Counted from the stretch's first letter, positions 49,033 to 61,302 are shown. The stretch: DNA of 64,000 nucleotides from an uncultured Clostridia bacterium (GCA_947382485.1 CANCYS010000003.1:1-64000), one strand, 5' to 3'. Numbers and translations are program-made. The notes: a model not told the origin generated them from the sequence alone.

Positions 49033-52000
49033 TTATTTAGTTTTAACTATGCCAGCGTCAATATTTATTAGGTCAAAGTTAAATCCACTTGTGTTGTCAT
49101 AGTGAACTACATTATCACTTACTCTGTTGACATAACCATTGTTTGTGCCCGTTTTGTAATAGAATGATAGAATGTAATATTCCCCTGCACTTTCAGGTGT
49201 GAAAGTGACTTGTGGTTTAAGATTTGTTCCATCATGCGTGCTGATTAAATCAACAATATTTCCACCAACAATCATACTATTTAAATAATCTGCAAGGTTG
49301 CCAGAATTTGCCATTAAAGTTGAATATTGCTCTTTTGTGAGAACAACAAATTGCAAATAATCACCAAAACTTGGATTATAAATATGTGTTGATGAACCAG
49401 TAAATTCTTCAAAGTGATTAAGTTCCATTTTTTCTGTATCAAAACTAATTGAACCACTATTAGCGGTTATAGATTCTTCTGTGAATCTAACGATATTTTG
49501 ACTATAAATTGGTATCGCATAAATGTTATCAGTTAAAACCGTTGATGAAATTGAAATCATCTTAAATTTATACTTAACGACCGCTGAAAGGCTTATTTGA
49601 ACAGGATTTCCATTTTCATCTTCAAATTCCAAATTATCAAATCTCACAACAATACGAACAATGACTGCATCAAGATTTTTTGTGACTTCATTTGGAATAT
49701 ATGAATCAACTGTTATTAGTGCACTCAGCATACTTTCAAGCGTATATTCATTAACTCTTATACCAACTTGGTTTAAAAGCCTTTCTCTATAAATTGCACT
49801 ATATCCTTTTTCATCAGAGAATTCATAATTAATTTTTTGCTTAAACACTGAATAAATAAGTTCACAATCGCTATCAACGACAATTCCTGAATCACCTTCG
49901 AAAGCATCTTCATTAAGTTTTAATGTTGCAATATCGGAATCATTGACTTGAATATATCCAACAAATCCATAATATTCACCACCATACCAGAAACTGATAT
50001 TTGGCGTTAATAGTTTGTTGAGTGTGATACCCTGAATTTCCCATTTTCCATTTGCCTCATTGTTTTGATAACCAATTGCATAGTTATCATTAACTGGACA
50101 ATATGTTACATAGTTAAATTCAACACCTGCTCCTGACAAACTTGCATTTGAATAAAGCAATCTATTTGAATAATTGAAATAATATTCAAGTGATGTATCA
50201 TTTATATCTAATGTTACTGTGTTGCTTAAAACATAAGGATTATAATATGTTGAACCACCACTATCTTTGCCTGAACCAAGTGCAATTTCATAATAAATAT
50301 TATCATAAATAATGTAATACATATCAAGAGTTGTTATTGATCCACCCAAATATTCAGAACCATTTTCTTTATATATTAAACTTGCATTTGCACTTGTTGC
50401 ATCAGTTCTTTGAAGAAGATATAACCACTCACCTTCAATTTCTACATAGAATCTAGGATCATGAGATTTAACAAATTCAGGCACATTTTCTAAACTTCCA
50501 TATTTATTAATTAATGCCTCTTCTGTTACTTCATACATTTGATAATATCTTTCCATTTCATTTGAAACAATCTTAACAAATAGTTTTGAACCATCATAAT
50601 CATAAACATATCTAGTTTCATAACTAAGTCCGATTTGTGCACCATTAATGTAAATTGAGAAGTTCTTCATATCACTTGAATAAAGTTCTGTATAAACTCT
50701 TTCTCCGCCATTTCCAATATAATAGAAACCGTTATATTTTCCGTTTTCTGACGAATCAAAATCAACATCATAATACAAATAATATTTATTGCCATTATAG
50801 TTGAAATAATATACATAATAACTTTCTTCATAATACCAATAAGTTCGAGTTATATAGTTAAGCAAGGTTAAGTTACTTGGATTACTATTTGAAATTTCTG
50901 TTGTATAGAAATTGTCAAAGTTATTGAATTTAGTGGCATTAACACCATATTGTAAATAGTATTGGAACACAGCAAGCCCGTCAGAATCTACAATATTTGC
51001 AGTTACGACATCTTTAAGTTTTACAATGTTTTCACCATTTACAAATTCTGTCTTAAATGCACTATTTTCGCTCTTAAAGTTAGATTTATAATCTGTTGAA
51101 TTACCATTATAAGGTATGTAAGACATTGTTTTATCGTCCCATACATAGAAGATAACATCAGTTGGTTTATTTTCAGCGTAATAGTAAGCGTAGAGGCTTA
51201 TATTGTGATTAATATAATTTCCTTCCTTATCACCATAAGTTGTGAAAAGAACTGTCACACCATTTGTATCAATTGAAGATGTATACCAACCACTGAATGT
51301 ATAGAAACTCATGCTTAATCTTACAGACTGTGCAAATGTTGACTTGTCACCAAGCACACCTGAACTTTGAGAGAAATACATATCATCGCCATTTGCTTCA
51401 AGTTTGGTTGTGGTCTTTCCATAATTATAATAGCCATAAGAATAGATATAATCATATCCACCAAATTCTTGATTAACATTTTCAATTGTATCTGTTGGTC
51501 TATTTGGATAGATTGATGAAGTATAGAACATTCCATAGATAAAGTATCCATAAGGAACATTATATGTAGCTTCATTTGTTGCACAATCCACAGAAACAGT
51601 TGCCATGTTGAGTTTATCAGCTTGATTTGTTGAAATGAATGGTCCTCCACTTCCAAATTCAGAATTATCAAATGGAACAGATTTTTCATATCTTGTTTTG
51701 AATACGCCTTGTGGACTATTCTCTCTTTGAGTTAATGAATTTCCATATTCGTCAATAACATTATATAAATTTACATCAAATGTTTGTATTGAGAATTTGC
51801 AACTTATTTCAATTGAAGAAGATACATTTTGTAAGTCTAAAATAAATCTATTTATATCAAGTCTTCTTGCTGGTTGATAGTCACCATAGTCAAGAACATT
51901 AATAATTCCTGTTCCTACCATATTTCTATCAATAAGAGAAAGTTTGTTCCAATTTGAACCATTGACGTTAATCCAATTGTTTGCAAGAGTTCCATTAATT

Positions 52001-55000
52001 GTAACAGGATCTCTTCCCTCACTTGTCATTATTAATGATTCAAGATTTACATATAAATTTCCATTATTCCAACTAAATTTGAACGTTAAAGTATATTTAA
52101 CTGTTGAATAATAAACAAAATCACCATCGCCTTTTCCATACTGTTCAATTGAATAGAATGAAAGTGTCATTTCAGAAATATATCTACCATTATAATATGG
52201 CAAAATATTAACATTTAAGTCATTATAGTAATCATAAATTAATTTTAAGTTAGAATCCTTTTCAGAATTAATATATTTGCTTTCAACTTTTCCATTGTTA
52301 TTTGTTGAAACAATTTCATAATATCCTGAAAGTCCAGGGTTATTTGAATTTTCTGTTCCGCTGTTATTTCCGTTTGTTATTGTTATTTCTTTCTGTTTAA
52401 GTTTCCAACTAGCATAAAGTGTAAACTCACGAGAAGTATAAACAGTTAAAGTTCCATTAACTATATCGCCCACATTTGAAGCCCTAACACTAATTGAAAT
52501 TCTATTAACATTATTGTTTTCAACATAATAAGCACTATATGTTCCATTTTCATTAACAAATCTAATTATTCTACCTTTATAATATAAGTTTGAATAATCA
52601 AAAGTTAAATCTGTAACTAAACCTGAACCTTCATCTACATATAAAACAATATATTTCTTTATTCCATTACTATTTTTATAGAAAAGCCTATTTTCTTTAT
52701 AATCATAAAGAATATAATATTTTTCAGCAGTTGAATTATCTTTTATATAACCAAAACTTGTGCTTAGAACTCTGTTTGTTTCAATTTCTTCTGCCAAACC
52801 TATATTTGTTGTTTTTGAAGAATTGATTGCGTTTTCAATAAATGATAATTGTTTTGTATAAGTATCTCCATCAAATAAATAACTTGAATAGAACAATTTT
52901 GTATATAAATCATAATCAAAGGTTAGACCAGTAAATGAAAGTTCTCCATCTTTATTGATTAAGTTTGAACCACCACGATTAAATTGAGAATCTAATAAAT
53001 TCTTAACAATCAATGATTCTGGCCTATCAGAATCAAAAATCCAACCTAAAAATTCATAACCAGTTGATACTGCAAATAATTGTTTTAAATTAAATGTTAA
53101 AGTATTTTGATTATTATCACCAAAAGTAATGGTGAATATTGCAGTTTCCAAAGATTTATCAAAATATATTTTGAAATAAATATTTGCTAAAATCTCATTA
53201 TATGAACCATTTGCATGTCCATAAGTTAAATTATTTGAGTTTATACCAGAATAATTAATTACACTATCTTTATTATATAATCCTAAAATAAAACTTGAAT
53301 CAATGTCATTTCCACCAAGAAGTCTACCCAATTCACTTTCATTGATATTCATTGAAATGTTTATTGTATACTCTTGTGCTTTCCAAACTGGAAATAAACA
53401 TACAAATTCTTTATTAGAAGTTACATCACTTGTCAAAACCTCATATGATGAGTTTGAATTTTGTGTTGCTTCTGTTAAAAATAATATTGAATTAAAATTG
53501 CCAGAAACAGCATTTGAATAGTAATTAATTAAATCATTACTAAGAATATATGTATTTGCAACTGAACCATTTTGTATATCACCCGCTTTTGGAGTTGTAT
53601 ACCTAAATGACCAACCCAAGAAATCATAACCGACTCTTGTTGGATTAAATGTATTTAAGAAATTTTCTAGTGCTTTACTATCAAAATCAAATGACATCGA
53701 AGATGTGAATCTTGAACTTGCTTCGGAATTATAATTTGTAACAAGAGATGAACCAAAGTTTGAATATAATTCTGAACCATCATCAGCAAAATCAACAATG
53801 AGTTTATAAGAATTAATCTGCCAATTTGCAAATAAGGTTATATACCTATAAGTGTTGTTGGTCTTATTAAATATGATAGAATTACCTTTATTGCTTCCAT
53901 AAGCATTATATGAAAGTGCTGTATCAAAATAAGACGCACCCGTGTTACCATAATAAATATTTAAGTAGTCATTTGTTAAATAATATCCCCTGCTTCCAGT
54001 TCTACTTGTTGCATTATAAATATAGAAATATATTCCATCTTTAAGTGCACCATAATTTGAAAGATTAATTCCATCAGCAGTATTATTTCTGTTATAATAA
54101 TAGAACTTTGTAGAAACTGTATCATTAAAATAGCCATTTGATTTAAAATGATTAAATCTAGCATTATTAAGTGTTGGAAGAATATTAACACCGCTTCTTA
54201 AAACATTATTTGTATATGTTGAACCAAAAATCAAGTTATTATTATTACAACTTGTTGCAGTTGATGCAACATTAGCATCGAATGCAGAATCAAACCAACC
54301 AAGCCATGTATAACCATATCTATCAACAATCATATTTAACAAATTATTAGAATCAACAAGACCATTATGTCTATAATTTATTTCATTTGAATTTAAATAT
54401 GAAATTGCAAGACTTGGGTCTTTAACTATATACCAATTATTTGTATCAAATGTAACATAAGCATAATAAGTTGTGATGCTACCATCAGTATAAGTTATAT
54501 TGTAACCATTATTTGTTGTTGATAAGAAATTATAATTTAATGCCAACGAATCTGGGCTTATTATTTTCGAAGTTCCAAGACTTGCCATTGTTGAACCATT
54601 TGTTGAACTATACCAATTTGAAGAATTAGTGTTGTTATCATTGAAGTTTAATTGAACAACATATGTGTTAGGTTTCCATATAGCATATAAATCAATTTTA
54701 AATTGATTATTTGTAACTTTACCATACTTCTTAATATTACCTAAGAATGTATCAGCATGTGCTGACCAAAAATTGTAATTTTGTGTTCCAATTGAACCAG
54801 TATCAGTTATAAATCTTCCACCTGCAACATAGAAATCTGAACTATAATTATCACCCGATTTAAATAATCCCAAAAGATTGTCTCTTGACGAACTAGCAAA
54901 CAATCCTGAAACATCAAACCAACTACTTGAAGAGTTCCATAAGTTTATGCCACCATCAAAATCATTATAACGAGATAATTCAATATTACTAGAATTATAA

Positions 55001-58000
55001 TATGATTCAGAACCCCAACCAACAAATGTATATCCTGTCATATTCTTTGAAGGCGTTGATGCAAGTGTAAATAATGAATCATAATAACCTTCTTCTTGTG
55101 TATTTTTAAACGAAGCAAAAGTTGAAATATGGCTTGAAGATCCTGAATTATTATAATTAATGGTAATTCCATAAGCCATGGAAAATAAATTAATTTCTAT
55201 ATCTTTAAACTTCAATAAATTCAAAGAGTTTTTATTGCCTTCAACTGAATCGTTATTATCATACAAATAAATATTAAACACACCAAGGTTTACATCATAA
55301 TCAATTTTAATATATATTCCATTAACAAGAAGAATCCCCTGTCCGTAAATATCCTTAACTTCAACAATTCTACGCTCGCCTCCAATTGAAATTTCAATTG
55401 AACGCAAATAATAACCTGGTATTTCTTTATAAATGTAATATACACCATATCCACCAATATTTTCTATAACACCATTAAGTTGAGTTTGCCAATTTGTTCT
55501 TGAAAGAGAACCACGAATAATGTCTATATTACTTAAAACTGTACCATTAAACCATGAATTGGTTTTATAACGGTTATCAAGCTGGAATTTTAAATTACTA
55601 CCATTAATATTTCTTTCGACAACGATATTATTTCCACCACCCGATGGATTTGAATTAAACAAGTACGAATTTGTTGTTAAATTTAAAGATAATTTATTAC
55701 ACTCAACAGAAAGCAAATATTTTTTAGCCTTTATATAATCGTTGTTTCCACGCCCATTTTCATCAAAAGTATCTGATCTTTCAAAGAATGTTTTTATATT
55801 ATCAAATTTCAAATACGTTATATTATCGCTGTTATAACTTTGTATTGAGTCGTTTAAGTAAGCTTTTGCCGAACCCTCTTTATCGTTATAGTACTTAATT
55901 GAACCATTTAAAAATTCTACTGAATTTTCTGTATTTGAAGCATATAATTGAACTCCATTTCTAAATAAAGTAGCCTTTCCTAAGAATACAATTCTATAAA
56001 CGTTGTTATTTCCTCTCAAAACTTGTGCATTTGAATAATTTGCATTGCCATATATAATTTCATCATTAATATTAGCAATTACGATGTTAGTTAAATTTGA
56101 ACCATCATAACCAAGTATATTGTTTGAATCAACAAAGTTAAATTCAACATAAGATTTTGTTTTAATTTCAATTGAAACATCATGGTATGCCCCAGAAACT
56201 AACAAGTAAATACTTTCAAATGAATTTGAATTTCCCCAGTTCCTGTTTTGATAATCAGACCAATATATGCCATAGTTACCATTATTTGAATTGTTATATG
56301 CAGTAAAACTATTATTTTTATTGAATTTATAACTTATTAAAGAAGTTGCAGTATTTCCTTGACCAGTACTACCATAACCTAAATAAGTGAAATATGAATT
56401 ATTATAATAATTCAACCCATTAACATTATTAATCGCAAAATTAAATAGTTCAATACCACCCAATTTAACTATTATACTTTCAATTAAATAACCATCTTGT
56501 GGAGATATTTTTAAAATTGTATATTGTGATGGCAACATAGAAATGCTTTTTGTTCTAACATTTCCATTTTTAATATAATTCAAAATTGTTCCATTTTCAC
56601 CATTAGCAAAAACACTATTTTGCTTGTATGAAATATTCATTCCAATATCAGAATCTAAATATGTGTCACCTTGATTATCAACATTAACATTAATATTTTT
56701 AGATAAATTAACAAAACTTATATTAATATTAGCCTTCTCTCCACTTGTATTGTTTGTAATGTTGCTATCAGAAATCAAGAAATACATCAACTCATTATTT
56801 GAGTTTTGACCTAAACATAAATTAAAACTTCTATTTTTTGTTGTAAAATTATAACAATATAAAACTTTAAATAAATCACTATCTCCATATGGAATTACAA
56901 AATTTCCACTATACTTAATAATATTCTCACCATTAATTATCCACTCATAATCACCATAAGCATAGTTATTAATTTTTCTAGCAAGAGTCATTGTAAGTGA
57001 AATATCGCCTACTACCAAACTGTTAATATAAGTTTGTAGTTCAGACATTCCACCTGAAAAAACACTAACCGCACTTGAAACAGGTTTGATGTTGCCTTGA
57101 TTAGGTCTCATAGCTAAAATTTGAGTATTATTTGCATTTATACCTACAATATTATTTTTTGAGCAATAAGCCATATTATTATATACTCTTACTCTATAAC
57201 CTTGAAGATTTGAATATATTTTATTTGCATTATTGTCCAATTGAAATTTCTTTCCATTAAGCCAAATAAAATAGTTTCCACCAGCAGAATATAATGGTTG
57301 CACAACATAAGATGAATAATTTCCACCGCTTGGATTGCTTGAAATATTAACACTATCATTTTCTGACTGTTTTGAAATAACATCAATACCAATATTAAAA
57401 CCGTATGTACCAGTTGTTGATGTAACAGTTGAACTATCCACTGTATAATTTGATCCTGAAATTGAACCAGCAAAGTAACAATTATTAATTAAAATTGTAA
57501 CATATTCATATCCATTTCCATCTACACCAAAACTAACAGTATAAGTGTTATAATCTTGCCCATTATAACTATCTCCTGGTTTTACATTATTAGATGAAGT
57601 ATTGCCATTAATTGTTATATCTTTATAACTAAAAGTAGAACCTGTATAATAAGGCATATTATATAACGTTATAGAATTAAATGTATAATATTTACTTAAA
57701 TTATATTCTTTTGATTCCTTTGTATATTTTCCAAGTTTAAATGTAATTTGAAAACTATTTCCAAGTCCCACATTATACATATAAGATGTTGTTCCAACAC
57801 CACCTGTTCCATCTGCAATTGATTTTCCAATTAAATAATCATATAAAACTCTATTTTGATTTATATTAACACTTACTGCATTATTATTTTTTATGTTAAT
57901 ATTTTCACCCAACATAGAGCCATAACCAATTCCATCTTGTTGTAATTTATTATAAATGTACTGACCTGTAATTGGAATATTGTTAAAATTTAAATCAGAT

Positions 58001-61000
58001 AATAGATCAACTGAACCACCCAAGAAATTTGATGTGTAACTAACATAATAATCTCTAAGTTCATAAACCGCATAAACATTTATAATTCCATCATCACCCA
58101 AGTTATTATCATTAACATAGTTCTCTAATTGATAATTTTTATCAACATTTTTTAAATTACTAGTACTATGATCACTTCCACTAAAACAAATCCACTCAAT
58201 AAATTTATTATTTGAATCAAATATTGTAACCGAATCATTAAACTTTTGTTTGGCAATAGAAATAACATTAATATTATAATTGTCTTTATAACTTATAGAA
58301 TTAGTAAAGTCATAATAATATAAACCTGACGAATTTGTTGTTATAGTAGTTGAACCTTTGTTAATAAATGAACCTGTTGAAGACGAAACTAATTGTCTAT
58401 CTTGATATGTACCATTTCCATTTATTAGCCAACCTGTATAATTTTTACTATTCCCACCTGTATTAAAATAATATCTAATATTATAATTATTTGTCGTCCA
58501 TTTCGCTTTAAAATAACATGTCCCAGATGTAGTTCTTAAATTTTTAAAATATTCATAACCCGAATCAATTTCTGTGCTATTTACAAAAGATGATATATAC
58601 TTAGATTTAGATACACTATCATTTTTTCCATAATAAATTGTTCCTCTTGATAAATTTGATAATTCCCAACCACTAAATGTATAACCAAGCTTTGTAGGTT
58701 GCTGAACATAAAAAACATCTCCAAAAGAAACAGTTATATCACCTTTCGTTGGGCTTCCACCATCCATATTAAATGAAACATTGTAAGTATTTGCTGTCCA
58801 ATGTGCATAAACAGTTATACCTGAACCTTCACAATAAAATTTATCAACTTTTGAACCACCATCTTTCTCGGTAAACCAGCCATTAAATGTATAGCCTGAT
58901 CTTGAAATTGTTTTTAAAGTTGTTTCTAAGCCATAATACACAGTTTCAGATGAGGTATTATTATTGTAATTATGTATATAACTAATAGTATAAGGCAATC
59001 TTCCATAGGAGTTAGTAGTAGTATAAATATAATTTGAATAAGAAAGTTTAAAAGGACCACCTTGCGGATCACAATGTCCATGATAACTACTTGCACCTTT
59101 TAAACGATATTTTTTAGGGTTTTCGTCTGAATAAAATTCAAAACTAATATTATTATCTTGTATTGATGAACCATTGTTCTGAATTTTACCAGTACCAATA
59201 CCATCTGGACGTGTTTTTATATATGTATTTTTTTTATTCCAGAATTCAGTTTTAAAATATAAATAATTAATAAAATAACCATCATTCATGTATACATATA
59301 ATGCCCAATCTTTCTTATGTGCATTTGCAGTACCAGACCACCCTTCAATATAACCAATTTTAGTACCATTTTCATCTAAAATATCCGTAGAATTCCTTTT
59401 TTCAAAAGCAAAAGTATTAATTATTCTATCTAAATGATTTGAATATAAATCCACTTCATTAATTGAGGTTTCTGTCTGCAAATCTAAACTAATATGTTTT
59501 AAAATTTTACCTTCATCATCGTATAATTCAATTATTGTATTATTTAATAACCCACATAATATTTTATAACTATTTATATTATTAATAATAATAGAATTAT
59601 TTTTATATAACGAATATTTTCCTGACTCATATATCAAATACAATCCTGAACCAGATGTGGTTAATTTCAAAATATCGTTTTTTTCATAAAAATTGTTTAT
59701 TAATGTATATTCGCCAGTAGATAAATCAATTAAATAATAATTATTAACACTATTAACAATCGATTTACCTATTGCATATCCCTCATTAGGTTCATATATT
59801 TCATTAAAATCAACTTCTTCATGTTCTTCACTATTATTTGTATTTTTATTTATAACATCAATGACAAGTCTTCCATTTATATCAATTAGTCCCATTTTCC
59901 CATTAAATGTATAAGTAAAAACAGAACTATTGATTCCAGTTGCAGATAACACAAAATCACCATAATCACTAAATAAAACAAAATTCTTTGCTTCTACACC
60001 TTCTCTAACTTGAATAATTCTATAATTGGTTAAAAAATTAATACCCTTAGTATAAATGATAGTTTCATTTTCTTTTGATTCATATTGTACTAAAAGTTTG
60101 TTATTAGCATCATAATATTGACTTATATATTCATTAGTTAAGTTATGTCCAATATATTTCTGCTGACACAAATAATATGATGTTGCATCATCTGCAATTT
60201 TAGTTGTTGTTAGTTTAGCAAATCCATCATTAAGATTAATATTTTTTTCATCAAATTGATTATTATTTAATTCTAAAATTGAATAATTATATTTCACATA
60301 TTCATCATATTCGCATAATACACTTCCATTTTCTAAAACATTAGATATTATTTTTTCTTCAATCAAAAATTTAGTAGATGTTAATGTATATATTTCAAAT
60401 GCATTTATTACTTCACCTGATTCATTCAATTTAAAATTCTTCTCAAAACAAATAAAATTATTATTATTATTTATATTAATTATTTTTAACTTTTCATTAT
60501 TTATATAAATTATTGAATTATTAATAATTTCAATTCTTTCTGAATCAAAATCAAAATTTTTCACTTCAAATTTATTTATCAAATGATTCTTATTTAATTC
60601 TGATTTTGTTAGTTCATAAAATTCTACACTAATATCACATTTATAATCATTAATATTATAATTATTTGCTAAACTTACAATGAAATAATTTTCACCAAAT
60701 GTAATCAAATCCAATAAAACAGTTTTATTGTTAGTATTTATTGAATAAATTTCATAAGGCTTACCATTATCCCCAAAATATATTACACAATCATAATATT
60801 TATCAAAAAAACTATTTGTATCTTCATTTGTATCAGGTGATAAGTAACTACTATTAATTGAAACATAATTATCTTTAAGATTAACTATATTAACTTCATT
60901 TGCATCAATTCCATCCTTTTCAGCAACAAAATCAATTAAATTATAATAAACATATTCTCCTCTCTCATTCTTACCAAAAGTATAAAATTGTTCAACATTG

Positions 61001-61302
61001 TTATTATCAATAAAACTAAAATAATTTTCACCTATTCTTCTAAGGTTTTCATTATTACAAAAATTAATGTAAGGATGCTCTTCAAATGCATCAATTTGAA
61101 TTGGTTGTTTGCTTTTATTAATATCTTTTGCAATAGACTCAAATGTAGATGAGTCGTTATATGTTGGCAATTCAGGTATGTTAGGATCATATGGTTTTTT
61201 TCCACGATTGGTTAAAACAACTCCAAGAATAACGCCCGCAGCAACCACTGCGACACACAAACTTACTATTAATGCTTTAATCGAATTTCTAATTCTTCTC
61301 AT
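49033..61302 (-). CDS. Giant B-repeat surface protein, 4,089 aa
   Basis: Paralogue of the 10,336-residue protein. Residues ~8-33 are a membrane/signal segment (ALIVSLCVAVVAAGVILGVVL) after MRRIRNS, then RGKKP and a Pro-rich linker, as in the larger protein. Residues ~45-650 are propeller-like and include KMGLIDINGRLVIDV. Two canonical B-repeats follow (GYTFNGWFTE, GYTFSGWELS, about 790-900). A composite module lies at about 1080-2100, then further B-repeats (GYTFVGWGS, YGYTWLGWF, GYDFLGWSF, GYEFLGWIF) and a long beta-rich region. One C-terminal module lies from ~3950. No C-terminal sorting signal is seen. AGGG lies 7 nt before the ATG. It is on the same strand as its larger relative, separated by a terminator and a new promoter. 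Surface location is inferred. Confidence 0.92.
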   Translation of the reverse strand: MRRIRNSIKALIVSLCVAVVAAGVILGVVLTNRGKKPYDPNIPELPTYNDSSTFESIAKDINKSKQPIQIDAFEEHPYINFCNNENLRRIGENYFSFIDNNNVEQFYTFGKNERGEYVYYNLIDFVAEKDGIDANEVNIVNLKDNYVSINSSYLSPDTNEDTNSFFDKYYDCVIYFGDNGKPYEIYSINTNNKTVLLDLITFGENYFIVSLANNYNINDYKCDISVEFYELTKSELNKNHLINKFEVKNFDFDSERIEIINNSIIYINNEKLKIININNNNNFICFEKNFKLNESGEVINAFEIYTLTSTKFLIEEKIISNVLENGSVLCEYDEYVKYNYSILELNNNQFDEKNINLNDGFAKLTTTKIADDATSYYLCQQKYIGHNLTNEYISQYYDANNKLLVQYESKENETIIYTKGINFLTNYRIIQVREGVEAKNFVLFSDYGDFVLSATGINSSVFTYTFNGKMGLIDINGRLVIDVINKNTNNSEEHEEVDFNEIYEPNEGYAIGKSIVNSVNNYYLIDLSTGEYTLINNFYEKNDILKLTTSGSGLYLIYESGKYSLYKNNSIIINNINSYKILCGLLNNTIIELYDDEGKILKHISLDLQTETSINEVDLYSNHLDRIINTFAFEKRNSTDILDENGTKIGYIEGWSGTANAHKKDWALYVYMNDGYFINYLYFKTEFWNKKNTYIKTRPDGIGTGKIQNNGSSIQDNNISFEFYSDENPKKYRLKGASSYHGHCDPQGGPFKLSYSNYIYTTTNSYGRLPYTISYIHNYNNNTSSETVYYGLETTLKTISRSGYTFNGWFTEKDGGSKVDKFYCEGSGITVYAHWTANTYNVSFNMDGGSPTKGDITVSFGDVFYVQQPTKLGYTFSGWELSNLSRGTIYYGKNDSVSKSKYISSFVNSTEIDSGYEYFKNLRTTSGTCYFKAKWTTNNYNIRYYFNTGGNSKNYTGWLINGNGTYQDRQLVSSSTGSFINKGSTTITTNSSGLYYYDFTNSISYKDNYNINVISIAKQKFNDSVTIFDSNNKFIEWICFSGSDHSTSNLKNVDKNYQLENYVNDNNLGDDGIINVYAVYELRDYYVSYTSNFLGGSVDLLSDLNFNNIPITGQYIYNKLQQDGIGYGSMLGENINIKNNNAVSVNINQNRVLYDYLIGKSIADGTGGVGTTSYMYNVGLGNSFQITFKLGKYTKESKEYNLSKYYTFNSITLYNMPYYTGSTFSYKDITINGNTSSNNVKPGDSYNGQDYNTYTVSFGVDGNGYEYVTILINNCYFAGSISGSNYTVDSSTVTSTTGTYGFNIGIDVISKQSENDSVNISSNPSGGNYSSYVVQPLYSAGGNYFIWLNGKKFQLDNNANKIYSNLQGYRVRVYNNMAYCSKNNIVGINANNTQILAMRPNQGNIKPVSSAVSVFSGGMSELQTYINSLVVGDISLTMTLARKINNYAYGDYEWIINGENIIKYSGNFVIPYGDSDLFKVLYCYNFTTKNRSFNLCLGQNSNNELMYFLISDSNITNNTSGEKANINISFVNLSKNINVNVDNQGDTYLDSDIGMNISYKQNSVFANGENGTILNYIKNGNVRTKSISMLPSQYTILKISPQDGYLIESIIVKLGGIELFNFAINNVNGLNYYNNSYFTYLGYGSTGQGNTATSLISYKFNKNNSFTAYNNSNNGNYGIYWSDYQNRNWGNSNSFESIYLLVSGAYHDVSIEIKTKSYVEFNFVDSNNILGYDGSNLTNIVIANINDEIIYGNANYSNAQVLRGNNNVYRIVFLGKATLFRNGVQLYASNTENSVEFLNGSIKYYNDKEGSAKAYLNDSIQSYNSDNITYLKFDNIKTFFERSDTFDENGRGNNDYIKAKKYLLSVECNKLSLNLTTNSYLFNSNPSGGGNNIVVERNINGSNLKFQLDNRYKTNSWFNGTVLSNIDIIRGSLSRTNWQTQLNGVIENIGGYGVYYIYKEIPGYYLRSIEISIGGERRIVEVKDIYGQGILLVNGIYIKIDYDVNLGVFNIYLYDNNDSVEGNKNSLNLLKFKDIEINLFSMAYGITINYNNSGSSSHISTFASFKNTQEEGYYDSLFTLASTPSKNMTGYTFVGWGSESYYNSSNIELSRYNDFDGGINLWNSSSSWFDVSGLFASSSRDNLLGLFKSGDNYSSDFYVAGGRFITDTGSIGTQNYNFWSAHADTFLGNIKKYGKVTNNQFKIDLYAIWKPNTYVVQLNFNDNNTNSSNWYSSTNGSTMASLGTSKIISPDSLALNYNFLSTTNNGYNITYTDGSITTYYAYVTFDTNNWYIVKDPSLAISYLNSNEINYRHNGLVDSNNLLNMIVDRYGYTWLGWFDSAFDANVASTATSCNNNNLIFGSTYTNNVLRSGVNILPTLNNARFNHFKSNGYFNDTVSTKFYYYNRNNTADGINLSNYGALKDGIYFYIYNATSRTGSRGYYLTNDYLNIYYGNTGASYFDTALSYNAYGSNKGNSIIFNKTNNTYRYITLFANWQINSYKLIVDFADDGSELYSNFGSSLVTNYNSEASSRFTSSMSFDFDSKALENFLNTFNPTRVGYDFLGWSFRYTTPKAGDIQNGSVANTYILSNDLINYYSNAVSGNFNSILFLTEATQNSNSSYEVLTSDVTSNKEFVCLFPVWKAQEYTINISMNINESELGRLLGGNDIDSSFILGLYNKDSVINYSGINSNNLTYGHANGSYNEILANIYFKIYFDKSLETAIFTITFGDNNQNTLTFNLKQLFAVSTGYEFLGWIFDSDRPESLIVKNLLDSQFNRGGSNLINKDGELSFTGLTFDYDLYTKLFYSSYLFDGDTYTKQLSFIENAINSSKTTNIGLAEEIETNRVLSTSFGYIKDNSTAEKYYILYDYKENRLFYKNSNGIKKYIVLYVDEGSGLVTDLTFDYSNLYYKGRIIRFVNENGTYSAYYVENNNVNRISISVRASNVGDIVNGTLTVYTSREFTLYASWKLKQKEITITNGNNSGTENSNNPGLSGYYEIVSTNNNGKVESKYINSEKDSNLKLIYDYYNDLNVNILPYYNGRYISEMTLSFYSIEQYGKGDGDFVYYSTVKYTLTFKFSWNNGNLYVNLESLIMTSEGRDPVTINGTLANNWINVNGSNWNKLSLIDRNMVGTGIINVLDYGDYQPARRLDINRFILDLQNVSSSIEISCKFSIQTFDVNLYNVIDEYGNSLTQRENSPQGVFKTRYEKSVPFDNSEFGSGGPFISTNQADKLNMATVSVDCATNEATYNVPYGYFIYGMFYTSSIYPNRPTDTIENVNQEFGGYDYIYSYGYYNYGKTTTKLEANGDDMYFSQSSGVLGDKSTFAQSVRLSMSFYTFSGWYTSSIDTNGVTVLFTTYGDKEGNYINHNISLYAYYYAENKPTDVIFYVWDDKTMSYIPYNGNSTDYKSNFKSENSAFKTEFVNGENIVKLKDVVTANIVDSDGLAVFQYYLQYGVNATKFNNFDNFYTTEISNSNPSNLTLLNYITRTYWYYEESYYVYYFNYNGNKYYLYYDVDFDSSENGKYNGFYYIGNGGERVYTELYSSDMKNFSIYINGAQIGLSYETRYVYDYDGSKLFVKIVSNEMERYYQMYEVTEEALINKYGSLENVPEFVKSHDPRFYVEIEGEWLYLLQRTDATSANASLIYKENGSEYLGGSITTLDMYYIIYDNIYYEIALGSGKDSGGSTYYNPYVLSNTVTLDINDTSLEYYFNYSNRLLYSNASLSGAGVEFNYVTYCPVNDNYAIGYQNNEANGKWEIQGITLNKLLTPNISFWYGGEYYGFVGYIQVNDSDIATLKLNEDAFEGDSGIVVDSDCELIYSVFKQKINYEFSDEKGYSAIYRERLLNQVGIRVNEYTLESMLSALITVDSYIPNEVTKNLDAVIVRIVVRFDNLEFEDENGNPVQISLSAVVKYKFKMISISSTVLTDNIYAIPIYSQNIVRFTEESITANSGSISFDTEKMELNHFEEFTGSSTHIYNPSFGDYLQFVVLTKEQYSTLMANSGNLADYLNSMIVGGNIVDLISTHDGTNLKPQVTFTPESAGEYYILSFYYKTGTNNGYVNRVSDNVVHYDNTSGFNFDLINIDAGIVKTK
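54995..58060 (-). repeat. Composite module of the 4,089-residue protein
   Basis: From YYVSYTSNFLGGSVDLL to TGYTFVGWGSES, with KTKSYVEFNFVDSNNI, NSWFNGTVLSNI and INYNNSGSSSHIST in the same order as in the two copies of the larger protein. Confidence 0.6.

Noticed and set aside
17705..61302. Many 60-135 codon open frames on the opposite strand or other frames of the giant genes and of aspS
   Set aside because: They have no ribosome binding sites, low-complexity products and lie fully inside well-supported genes; they are by-products of repetitive AT-rich coding DNA.
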